A DNA stretch of 18,958 nucleotides from positions 1-18,958 of the forward strand of contig JADGQP010000055.1 in the NCBI GenBank assembly GCA_017881705.1, in the 5' to 3' direction. How positions within the stretch are numbered: position 1 is the first letter of the stretch; every line of letters begins with the position of its first letter. Below, piece after piece: positions 7,352 to 13,595 of this stretch. A program made the position numbers and the translations under genes. This DNA comes from Christensenellaceae bacterium. Lineage in GTDB: Bacteria > Bacillota > Clostridia > Christensenellales > Aristaeellaceae. Below the pieces are notes generated by a model. It saw only the letters and a program-made list of their open reading frames with translations. It had not been told where the DNA came from and ran no database searches.

Positions 7352-8443
7352 ATGAGGAAGGGTAACAAGGGAGCTCTCATGTTGACCTCGCTGGTCATGG
7401 CGCTGATGCTGGTGGTTACCGCCATCCCCGCCACGGCGGCAACCTATTACAGCAAGGACGCAACCGTGAAGGACGTGGTGGTGGACGCTGCTACGCAGGG
7501 CAAAGTGGGTAACTGGGGCTTGGGCAACGAGTACGAGATTCAGGCGCTTTTATCCAAGTATGGAATGCCAACCACCTACCTAAGCCAGGCTTTCGATATG
7601 GACGGGTTTGATGACGATTCCATCCTGCTGGCTTCCGCCATGACGTACAACGAACTCGGCCTGGTGAAAAACTCCTACCAGGGCGGCTACAACTATGGCG
7701 ACAAGGTGAAAACCATCGACATGAACGACGAGGGCGTGGCGATGCTGGAGGACAACATTTTCACCACCGACGCGTTCGCCAAGGCTAACCCCAACACGGT
7801 CAAGGCGTTCCTGGCCGCGTCCGTCAAAGGCTGGGCGTATGCCTGCGCCAACCCTGAGGAAGCCGCGCAGATCGTGTATAAGTACGGTTCGTCCGTGTCC
7901 AGCGATCACCAGCTGTACATGGCGGGTGAAGTGAAAAAGCTCGTGGAGACCGATACCAAGGGCAACCCCGTAACCGCCTACGGCAAGATCGACGACACCG
8001 CCATGCAGCAGACCCTCGACTTGGCTAAGACCTACATTAAACTTACGGACTCTGTGGCTGCCGATAAGCTCCAGACGCTGACGCTTGATGACATCCGCGA
8101 TTCTTCCTACTTTGACACCGCCACCGCCGCCGACGCGACGCTGGGCACGCCCGAGAAAACGGATGTGTCCATCCAGCTCAAGTGGCTGCCCCAGGCGCAG
8201 TTTATGGGTTACTACGTCGCGCTCGATAAGGGCTACTATAAAGACGCGGGTCTGAACGTGACCATCGTGCCCGGCGGCGGCGACATCAGCGAAACGACCG
8301 CTGTGTACACCGGCCAGGTGGACTTCGGCGTTACCTGGGTGTCCAACCTCATCGCGGCCAACGCCGGCGGCATGGGGCTGATGGAAGTCGCGCAGATCTT
8401 CCAGCGTTCCGGCCTGGTGCTGGTATATAAGATCAGCGACTAA
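7352..8443 (+). CDS. ABC transporter substrate-binding protein, NMT1/THI5-like, apparently circularly permuted
   Basis: A 363-residue exported protein that should deliver the substrate to the permeases. Residues 1-29 form a signal peptide with an ATA-A type cleavage site and no lipobox cysteine. NMT1/THI5-type binding proteins normally begin, after the signal, with a segment like IQLKWLPQAQFMGYYVALDK and continue through FQRSGL to KVGNWG and onward. Here KVGNWGLGNEYEIQALL comes first (residues 51-67), then AMTYNELGLV (96-105), MNDEGVAMLEDNIF (124-137) and SSDHQLYMAGEVKKL (183-197). A linker (about 234-269) follows, and only then IQLKWLPQAQFMGYYVALDK (274-293), DFGVTWVSNLIAANAGG and a C-terminus at AQIFQRSGLVLVYKISD. 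Both halves look complete. The reading frame is unbroken, TAAGGAGG sits 8 bp before the ATG, and the gene lies in the expected operon position, so this does not look like a pseudogene. The permutation call rests on my memory of the family order, not on an alignment. Confidence 0.85.
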   Translation: MRKGNKGALMLTSLVMALMLVVTAIPATAATYYSKDATVKDVVVDAATQGKVGNWGLGNEYEIQALLSKYGMPTTYLSQAFDMDGFDDDSILLASAMTYNELGLVKNSYQGGYNYGDKVKTIDMNDEGVAMLEDNIFTTDAFAKANPNTVKAFLAASVKGWAYACANPEEAAQIVYKYGSSVSSDHQLYMAGEVKKLVETDTKGNPVTAYGKIDDTAMQQTLDLAKTYIKLTDSVAADKLQTLTLDDIRDSSYFDTATAADATLGTPEKTDVSIQLKWLPQAQFMGYYVALDKGYYKDAGLNVTIVPGGGDISETTAVYTGQVDFGVTWVSNLIAANAGGMGLMEVAQIFQRSGLVLVYKISD

Positions 8444-8481
8444 GCCCTGCCTTGAATCGAAACGGTTTGCAACCCATACAC

Positions 8482-8513
8482 GCCCGCGGGACGCTTGTAT
8501 GCGCCCCGCGGGC
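8482..8513 (+). other. GC-rich mRNA hairpin after the binding-protein gene
   Basis: GCCCGCGGG (8482-8490) pairs perfectly with CCCGCGGGC (8505-8513) across a 14-base loop. No T run follows, so it is unlikely to stop transcription. Hairpins directly after binding-protein genes in transporter operons often protect the upstream message and raise the amount of binding protein relative to its neighbours; that role is inferred here. It lies in the 96-bp gap before the dihydropyrimidinase gene. Confidence 0.6.
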
Positions 8514-8539
8514 CAACCCGTTGAAGGAGGAAACCCGGC

Positions 8540-9907
8540 ATGGATCTGCTGATTAAAAACGGCACAATCGTAACGGCTACCGAGATGTTTCGGGGCGATA
8601 TCGGGATAGAGAACGGGAAAATCGCGCTGATCGGCGCATCTTTGGATGTACCGGCGACCACGGTCGTGGACGCGGCGGGCAAGTACGTGCTGCCCGGCGC
8701 GATCGATGCGCACACCCATCTGGCGATGCCCTTTGGCGGTACGGTTTCTGCGGATGGTTACCTCGCGGGCACCCGGGCGGCAGCCTGCGGCGGCGTAACC
8801 ACGGTGTTTGATTATCCCATGCAGCGCAAAGGCAGCGGTATTCTGGAAACTGTGGAGAAACGGCGCGCCATGTGCGACCCCGAAGCCTGTGTGGATTACG
8901 CTTTCCATTGTATCGTAACGGATTTAAACGGCGGCTCGCTGCTGGGCGAGTTTCAGGCGGCGGCGGATTACGGCATCACGAGCTTCAAATGCTTTTTCGT
9001 CTATAAAAAAGAGGGCATGATGGTGGACGACGCAACGTTCATCAAAGTGCTGCTAAAGGCCCGCGAGGTGGGGGCGATCACCAACCTGCATGCGGAAAAC
9101 CCGGACGTGATCGACATGAACATTGAAAAATTCCTGTCTGAGGGCAAAACCTCCCCGTGGTACCACTACCTTTCCCGTCCCGAATGGGTGGAGGCCGAGG
9201 CGGACAAGCGCGCCGTGCACTGGGCCAAATCCGTGGACGCGCCCCTGTACATTGTGCACATGGCGGATAAGGAAGGGCTGGAGGCGGCGGTGGCGGCCAA
9301 GCGCGGCGGCGCGAAAATTTTTATTGAAACCTGCCCGCAATATCTGGAGTTCACCTGCGATGTTTACAAGCGAGACGACGGGCGCAATTTCGTCTGCTCG
9401 CCGCCTATGAAGGGCGAGGAAAGCCGCGAGGCGCTGTGGAAAGCGGTTGCGGATGGCAGCATCGATACCGTCGCCACCGACCATTGCCCATTCCAAAGCT
9501 ACGAGAAGGACTGGGGTAAGGACAACTTTACCAAGATCCCCAACGGCTGCGCGGGCGTCGAAAACCTATACCCCTACATGCTTGCCGCCGCTAACGAAGG
9601 CAAGATTTCCTTCCCGCGCGCGGTGCAGCTGTGCTCCGCTAACCCCGCAAAAATTTTCGGATGCGTTACCAAAGGTTCGCTCACGGTCGGCAAGGACGCG
9701 GACGTCGTTGTATACGACCCTGAAAAGACCTATACGATATCGGTGAAAAACATGCACTCGGATTACGACCATACCATCTGGGAAGGGAAAACCCTGAAGG
9801 GCTATCCGGTGCAAACCTATGTACGCGGCAAGCTGGTGTACAGGGACGGCGAATTCGTAGGCACTCCCGGCTACGGCCAGTTTGTGAAACGCGAACCCAG
9901 AAAGTGA
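8540..9907 (+). CDS. hydA: Dihydropyrimidinase / D-hydantoinase
   Basis: A 455-residue zinc amidohydrolase, the usual length, that opens the ring of dihydrouracil or dihydrothymine (or hydantoins) to give N-carbamoyl-beta-amino acids. The binuclear metal site is complete: H58 and H60 in AIDAHTHL, the lysine expected to be carbamylated at K150 in ITSFKCFFVYK, H184 in NLHAEN, H240 in LYIVHMAD and D314 in VATDHCPF. IETCPQYLEF and NGCAGVENLYPYM are also characteristic. The start is set by GGAGG just upstream of 8540. It follows the binding-protein gene and precedes the PreA-like reductase by 21 bp, so it supplies the second enzymatic step of the pathway. Distinguishing dihydropyrimidinase from hydantoinase is not possible from sequence alone; the neighbouring reductase favours dihydropyrimidine. 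Confidence 0.92.
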   Translation: MDLLIKNGTIVTATEMFRGDIGIENGKIALIGASLDVPATTVVDAAGKYVLPGAIDAHTHLAMPFGGTVSADGYLAGTRAAACGGVTTVFDYPMQRKGSGILETVEKRRAMCDPEACVDYAFHCIVTDLNGGSLLGEFQAAADYGITSFKCFFVYKKEGMMVDDATFIKVLLKAREVGAITNLHAENPDVIDMNIEKFLSEGKTSPWYHYLSRPEWVEAEADKRAVHWAKSVDAPLYIVHMADKEGLEAAVAAKRGGAKIFIETCPQYLEFTCDVYKRDDGRNFVCSPPMKGEESREALWKAVADGSIDTVATDHCPFQSYEKDWGKDNFTKIPNGCAGVENLYPYMLAAANEGKISFPRAVQLCSANPAKIFGCVTKGSLTVGKDADVVVYDPEKTYTISVKNMHSDYDHTIWEGKTLKGYPVQTYVRGKLVYRDGEFVGTPGYGQFVKREPRK

Positions 9908-9928
9908 CCCGAGGGGAGGGATGCAGGC

Positions 9929-11446
9929 ATGGAAGGCTTATGGAACGCCCAAATGCTAAGGGAAGAAACGGGCGCGTGTTACCTTTGCGAAAATGCGCCC
10001 TGTACGGCGGTTTGTCCGTACGGGGTGGACGCGGCGCGCGCCATCCGCGCGGCGCGCTTTGAAAACGAGGAGGGCGCGGCGCTGTGCCTACCCGATCCGT
10101 TGCCCTGCCTGACCTGTACGGAGCGCCCATGCCTGAAGGCGTGCCTCAAGGCGCGTACCGGCCGCGGCGTGGCAGTGGACGAGGCGCTCAAGGCCGTTGC
10201 ACCCAGGCGGCCGTCCCCGGCGAAGGCCAGCCTGGCTGTGGAGTTTTGCGGCGTGAAGTGCGAAAACCCGTTCTTCCTCTCCTCCTCCATCGTGGCTAAC
10301 GATTACGATATGATCGCCCGCGCTTTTAACGCGGGCTGGGCGGGCGCCGCCTTTAAAACCATCGGTATGTTCGTGCCTAAAGAGGTTTCGCCGCGTTTCG
10401 ACGCGATACGCAAGGAAGCTACGCCCTTCCTGGGCTTCAAGAACATCGAGCAGATTTCCGAACATACGCTGGAGGAAAACCTGGCATCCATCCGCCGGTT
10501 GAAGGCGCACTTTCCCCACAAGGTCGTAATCGCTTCCATCATGGGGCGTAACGAGGCGGAGTGGACCGAATTGGCCGGGTTGGTGACCGACGCGGGCGCG
10601 GACATCATCGAGTGCAACTTCTCCTGCCCGCATATGGCGGCGGGCGGCCTTGGCTCGGACGTGGGGCAGAACCCCGAACTGGTGACCGCTTACACGCGGG
10701 CGGTGCTGCGCGGCACGAACCAGCCGGTACTGGCTAAAATGACGCCCAACCTGGGGCATATGGAAATTCCGGCCATCGCGGCCGTCGAGGCGGGGGCCAG
10801 CGGCATCGCGGCGATTAACACCATTAAAAGCGTGATGAACGTGAACCTGCATACCTTCTCCTCCGGGCCGGACGTGGCTGGTCGCACCAGCGTGGGCGGG
10901 TATTCCGGCAAGGCGGTAATGCCCATCGCGCTGCGGTTTATTCAGGCGATGAAGCAGCACCCGAAGCTGGCCCACGTGCCAATCAGCGGTATGGGCGGCA
11001 TCGAAACCTGGCGCGACGCGGCGGAGTTTATGGCCATGGGGTGCGGAAATATCCAGGTGACCACCGCCGTGATGCAATACGGCTACCGTATTGTGGAGGA
11101 TATGGTTGAAGGCATGCGCCTGTACCTGGACGCGCAGGGGATGGAGAATGTAAGCGAACTGGTGGGCCGCGCGCTGCCAAACATCGTTTCGGCGGAGGAA
11201 CTGGATCGGGACACGATCTGTTACCCGCGATTCGACCGCGAACGCTGCGTAGGCTGCGGCCGCTGCCGCATCGCCTGCGACGACGCGGGCCACCAGGCGC
11301 TGAAAATGGACGCGAACCGCCTGCCGGTGCTGAGCGCCGACAAGTGTGTGGGTTGCCACCTGTGCGTAACGGTGTGCCCTGTGGAAGCGGTTGCGCAGGG
11401 CAAGCGCCTGCCCAGACAGCGGGACGCGCTGGCCGTGAACCAATAA
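9929..11446 (+). CDS. preA: PreA-like dihydropyrimidine dehydrogenase with fused PreT-type N-terminal Fe-S domain
   Basis: A 505-residue enzyme expected to reduce uracil or thymine to the dihydro form. Residues 17-29 (CYLCENAPCTAVC) match the start of the N-terminal iron-sulfur domain of PreT and mammalian DPD; a second cysteine set is C53, C60, C63, C68 and C72. From about residue 101 the protein is an FMN barrel closely like E. coli PreA (FKTIGMFVPKEVSPRFD, IASIMGRNE, IIECNFSCPH, GYSGKAVMPIALRFI, ISGMGGIETW). The C-terminus has two [4Fe-4S] motifs: C440/C443/C446/C450 with CDDAGHQAL, and C473/C476/C479/C483. The FAD- and NAD(P)H-binding domains found between these parts in DPD, or in PreT, are absent. 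At the position of the DPD active-site cysteine the loop reads GSDVGQNPE; as I recall, E. coli PreA has nearly the same loop. GGGGAGGG precedes the ATG at 9929. Confidence 0.88.
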   Translation: MEGLWNAQMLREETGACYLCENAPCTAVCPYGVDAARAIRAARFENEEGAALCLPDPLPCLTCTERPCLKACLKARTGRGVAVDEALKAVAPRRPSPAKASLAVEFCGVKCENPFFLSSSIVANDYDMIARAFNAGWAGAAFKTIGMFVPKEVSPRFDAIRKEATPFLGFKNIEQISEHTLEENLASIRRLKAHFPHKVVIASIMGRNEAEWTELAGLVTDAGADIIECNFSCPHMAAGGLGSDVGQNPELVTAYTRAVLRGTNQPVLAKMTPNLGHMEIPAIAAVEAGASGIAAINTIKSVMNVNLHTFSSGPDVAGRTSVGGYSGKAVMPIALRFIQAMKQHPKLAHVPISGMGGIETWRDAAEFMAMGCGNIQVTTAVMQYGYRIVEDMVEGMRLYLDAQGMENVSELVGRALPNIVSAEELDRDTICYPRFDRERCVGCGRCRIACDDAGHQALKMDANRLPVLSADKCVGCHLCVTVCPVEAVAQGKRLPRQRDALAVNQ

Positions 11447-11454
11447 CGCAAGGC

Positions 11455-11477
11455 GTTTCCGGTTTGTCGCCGGAAAC
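11455..11477 (+). other. Perfect 8-bp hairpin between preA-like and amidase genes
   Basis: GTTTCCGG (11455-11462) pairs exactly with CCGGAAAC (11470-11477) over a 7-base loop. No T run follows. It sits 9 bases after the stop codon and ends about 14 bases before the next ribosome site, so it may stabilise the upstream message or mark a processing point; it does not look like a terminator. Confidence 0.5.
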
Positions 11478-11505
11478 ACCCGACAATACAAGGGAGGGTA
11501 TTCCT

Positions 11506-12738
11506 ATGGTACATTGTAGCTTAGAGAGAATGAAAGACAAGATTGCGACCTTCAGTAAATTCGGCGATACAGGCCACGGAGGCGTTACGCGCTTCTCCCT
11601 CTCGCCCGAGGCGCTGGCCGCCCGCGCGGAGTTTAAAAAGCGCATGGAGGCGATCGGAGCCGACGTGGTGACCGACGATATGGCCAACATGTACGCTACC
11701 CTGCCGGGCACGGAAAAACGCAAGGCCATCGTTTCCGGCTCTCACCTGGACTCGGTGCGCCAGGGCGGCAACTATGACGGTGTTCTGGGTGTGATGAGCG
11801 CCATGGAAGCGCTGGAAACCATCGTGAAGGAAAAAATCCCGCATCGCCATCCGCTGACTGCCATTGTGTGGACCAACGAGGAAGGCGCGCGCTTTGAACC
11901 GGCCATGATGTCCTCGGGCGTAATCTGCGGCAAATTTACCAAAGAAAAAATGCTGGCTTCCGTTGCCAAGGATATTCCGGGCTACACCTTCGGCGAGGCG
12001 CTGGAGAAAAGCGGCTTCGTGGGCGAGCAGAAAAACCGCCTTTCGCCGGACAAGCAATGCGCGTTGATCGAGCTGCACATTGAACAGGGGCCGGTGCTGG
12101 AGGCCGAGGGGTATGATATCGGCGCGGTAGACGGGGTTTGCGGCATGGTCAATTACGAGTTTACCTTCGTGGGCCAAGCGGATCACGCGGGCACCACGCC
12201 CATGAAATACCGCAAGGACGCGCTCTATGCCGCGGTGAAAGTCATCCAGTATCTGCACGACGAGCTGGACAAGCTGGATCCCGCGCTGGTGTACACCACC
12301 GGTAAGATTTCCGCGCACCCCAACATCCATACTATTATCCCCGACGAGGTGAAGTTCACCCTCGACGCGCGCCATTACGACCCCGATGTGATCCGGCAGG
12401 TGCTCGCGTTGATTAACAGCCTTCCGGGCGAGATCGTCGGCTGCAAGGTAAGCTATGCGGAAGCCTGGGCGCGCAAATCCGTGGCGTACGATCCGCTGCT
12501 GGTGGATACCGTGGAGGAATGCGCCAAGGCGTACGGCTATCCCTGCCGCCGCATTCACAGCGGCCCGGGACACGACGCGCAGTTCGTGGCGGATATCCTG
12601 CCCACGTCCATGATCTTCGTGCCCAGCGTGGAAGGCCACAGCCATTGCGAGTTGGAGTTTACCCCCGCGGAAGCCTGCGCCAAGGGCGTGGATGTGCTGA
12701 TCCAGACACTGCTTGCACTGGATCAAAAACTGGACTGA
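11506..12738 (+). CDS. M20-family Zn-dependent N-carbamoyl-amino-acid hydrolase / beta-ureidopropionase
   Basis: A 410-residue amidase of the HyuC/AllC/beta-ureidopropionase group, which splits N-carbamoyl-beta-alanine into beta-alanine, CO2 and ammonia (related enzymes act on carbamoyl-L-amino acids or allantoate). Metal-site motifs are SGSHLDSV (H80), GGNYDGVLG (D91), TNEEGARF (E125/E126), ELHIEQGPVLE (H191) and GHSHCELEFTPAEA near the C-terminus (H380). The dimerisation-domain motif GQADHAGTTPM and HSGPGHDAQF are also present. The ATG at 11506 has GGGAGG at 11492-11497; a frame open from 11344 overlaps preA and lacks a ribosome site. It is the last gene of the operon, followed within 10 bp by a strong terminator, and completes the three-step conversion of pyrimidine to beta-amino acid. 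An allantoate amidohydrolase role is the main alternative but the neighbours argue against it. Confidence 0.88.
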   Translation: MVHCSLERMKDKIATFSKFGDTGHGGVTRFSLSPEALAARAEFKKRMEAIGADVVTDDMANMYATLPGTEKRKAIVSGSHLDSVRQGGNYDGVLGVMSAMEALETIVKEKIPHRHPLTAIVWTNEEGARFEPAMMSSGVICGKFTKEKMLASVAKDIPGYTFGEALEKSGFVGEQKNRLSPDKQCALIELHIEQGPVLEAEGYDIGAVDGVCGMVNYEFTFVGQADHAGTTPMKYRKDALYAAVKVIQYLHDELDKLDPALVYTTGKISAHPNIHTIIPDEVKFTLDARHYDPDVIRQVLALINSLPGEIVGCKVSYAEAWARKSVAYDPLLVDTVEECAKAYGYPCRRIHSGPGHDAQFVADILPTSMIFVPSVEGHSHCELEFTPAEACAKGVDVLIQTLLALDQKLD

Positions 12739-12747
12739 AACAGCGTA

Positions 12748-12786
12748 AAACAAAAAGCGGAAGCGTGAAGCTCCCGCTTTTTGTTT
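12748..12786 (+). terminator. Bidirectional-type terminator of the pyrimidine operon (39-bp repeat, copy A)
   Basis: AAACAAAAAGCGG (12748-12760) pairs with CCGCTTTTTGTTT (12774-12786), a 13-bp stem with A and T runs on opposite arms, so it could work in both directions. It begins 10 bp after the amidase stop codon. An identical 39-bp copy lies at 12952-12990 in the same orientation. Confidence 0.88.
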
Positions 12787-12951
12787 CTGACTGTCAAAAA
12801 AGTGGGCTTCGCCACTTTTTTGAATTTCGGGTATTGTTTGCAGCAGAGCCGCAAACTCCCCGCCCGACCGGCAAAGCCGGTCGATACGAACGGCAATCAG
12901 AGGGCTGCGGCCCTCCGAACCCTCCTGAAAGCAGGCTTCTTTGACAACATG
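12787..12951. repeat. Hairpin-rich intergenic element between two identical terminators
   Basis: These 165 bp hold four inverted repeats in a row: an 11-bp A/T-run hairpin (12795-12822, listed separately), GTTTGC/GCAAAC (12836-12856), GACCGGC-AAA-GCCGGTC (12866-12882) and GAGGGC-TGCG-GCCCTC (12900-12915). There is no credible gene. Its reverse-strand conceptual translation (VKEACFQEGSEGRSPLIAVR) resembles spurious hypothetical proteins I recall from GC-rich Clostridia, suggesting a dispersed intergenic repeat family. That recollection is not a database result. The element is flanked by direct copies of a 39-bp terminator. Confidence 0.6.
12795..12822. terminator. Second terminator-like hairpin, 11-bp stem with T6 run
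   Basis: CAAAAAAGTGG (12795-12805) pairs perfectly with CCACTTTTTTG (12812-12822) over the 6-base loop GCTTCG. The T run on one arm and the A run on the other make it symmetric, so it could end transcription from either side. It backs up copy A for the pyrimidine operon. Confidence 0.8.
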
Positions 12952-12990
12952 AAACAAAAAGCGGAAGCGTGAAGCTCCCGCTTTTTGTTT
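12952..12990 (-). terminator. Terminator of the secreted-protein gene (39-bp repeat, copy B)
   Basis: This is an exact second copy of the 39-bp hairpin at 12748-12786. On the minus strand it begins 9 bp after the stop codon of the small secreted protein, so it is well placed to end that transcript, while being equally able to work on the plus strand. Confidence 0.85.
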
Positions 12991-12999
12991 TGATAACGC

Positions 13000-13449
13000 T
13001 TACTTGCCGGTTAAATCGGTACCGTCGACCGAATCATATATAACGATGGAGTTGAGAATGGTCAACAAAATGTCGTCCGTATCGGTATCGTTACGAACGA
13101 CAACGGCAACGCTGGGGTTATCGGACGAGGTGAGCGCTTTAACCAGCGTCATGGCGTTCGTACAAAGATCGATAAGCGAAGTGCGAAGGGTATACCATTG
13201 CTCCAGATAATCCGCATCGCTTTTTGCAAGCGAAGCGTTCGCGCCGAGTCCGTCTTGTTGCATGTACAGGTAGTAGATATCGGAAGCATCATCATAAGAA
13301 ACGTCAAACAGGATACCGTTCTCGTTGGAAGTGAGCGATTGAAGCAGCGTCACAACCGTTGCCGAGCCGGTTGAAGTTTCGGCGAACGCGGCCGTAAAGA
13401 GCGTGCAGGAAAACACAAGAGCCAGCAGGAACGCGATGTGCTTTTTCAT
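13000..13449 (-). CDS. Small secreted protein of unknown function
   Basis: A 149-residue protein I do not recognise. Residues 1-23 are a clear signal peptide: MKKH, a hydrophobic core FLLALVFSCTLFTAAF and an AFA-E cleavage site. The mature part is acidic and rich in Ser, Thr and Asp (for example VSYDDASDIYYLYMQQDG and RNDTDTDDILLTILNS), has a single cysteine and no membrane anchor or cell-wall sorting motif that I can see. Parts of it (SLIDLCTNAMTLVKAL) look helical. The start at 13449 is chosen for the signal peptide; the open frame continues upstream to 13944 but only through the intergenic region and the nrdG gene. The ribosome site (AAGAAGG) is weaker than others in the window. It has its own terminator downstream and a terminator upstream, so it is probably a single-gene unit. 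Confidence 0.75.
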   Translation of the reverse strand: MKKHIAFLLALVFSCTLFTAAFAETSTGSATVVTLLQSLTSNENGILFDVSYDDASDIYYLYMQQDGLGANASLAKSDADYLEQWYTLRTSLIDLCTNAMTLVKALTSSDNPSVAVVVRNDTDTDDILLTILNSIVIYDSVDGTDLTGK

Positions 13450-13519
13450 GATGCGCCTTCTTTCCCTATCAAGTTGAAGCAAAGCGAGGAATCCGGTGCC
13501 AAAAAAAGAAATATATACC

Positions 13520-13548
13520 ATTTTTGCATACGCTGTATGAAATGTCAA
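13520..13548 (-). promoter_or_regulatory. Possible promoter of the secreted-protein gene
   Basis: A perfect -35 TTGACA lies on the minus strand at 13543-13548. At 17 bp the best -10 is AAAAAT (13520-13525), which is poor; a better TATATA at 13512-13517 is 25 bp away, too far. Position, about 70 bp before the start codon and just after the nrdG terminator, is appropriate. An inverted repeat fills the spacer. Confidence 0.35.
13524..13542. promoter_or_regulatory. Inverted repeat in the spacer of that promoter, candidate operator
   Basis: CATAC-GCT-GTATG (13527-13539) is a perfect 5-3-5 inverted repeat, extended by two further matching A/T pairs after one mismatch on each side (13524-13542). 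It lies directly beside the -35 element of the secreted-protein gene, where a bound regulator would block or reshape the promoter. The regulator is unknown. Confidence 0.4.
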
Positions 13549-13561
13549 CCCCAAACCTAAA

Positions 13562-13594
13562 GACGAGGGCGCCTCGGCTCGGGGCGCCCTCGTC
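13562..13594 (-). terminator. Hairpin terminator after nrdG
   Basis: A perfect 12-bp GC-rich stem (GACGAGGGCGCC at 13562-13573 with GGCGCCCTCGTC at 13583-13594) and a 9-base loop begins 1 bp after the nrdG stop codon. On the minus strand it is followed by only TTT and AGGTTT, so the T run is weak but stem strength and position support termination. Confidence 0.7.
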
Positions 13595-13595
13595 A

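Noticed and set aside
7352..8443. Binding-protein gene as a frameshifted or truncated pseudogene
   Set aside because: The halves are out of the usual order, but the frame is continuous, signal peptide and ribosome site are intact, and no expected segment appears to be missing.
7580..8908. Minus-strand open frame of 442 codons opposite the binding protein and dihydropyrimidinase
   Set aside because: It spans the junction of two well-supported genes and resembles no family; it is a shadow of codon bias.
10088..11491. Minus-strand open frame of 467 codons opposite the PreA-like gene
   Set aside because: The plus strand has complete cysteine motifs and a PreA barrel; the antisense reading is His/Arg-rich with no domain.
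12787..12951. Short coding frames within the hairpin element
   Set aside because: The plus-strand frame starting at 12781 and the reverse-strand frame both consist of inverted-repeat sequence, with no ribosome site.
11521..12957. Minus-strand open frame of 478 codons opposite the amidase gene
   Set aside because: It starts inside the hairpin element and runs antisense to a full M20 enzyme; no ribosome site or domain.
13512..13548. TTGACA with TATATA as a standard promoter for the secreted-protein gene
   Set aside because: The spacing is 25 bp, too long for a sigma-70-type promoter; only the -35 and a poor -10 at 17 bp were retained, with low confidence.
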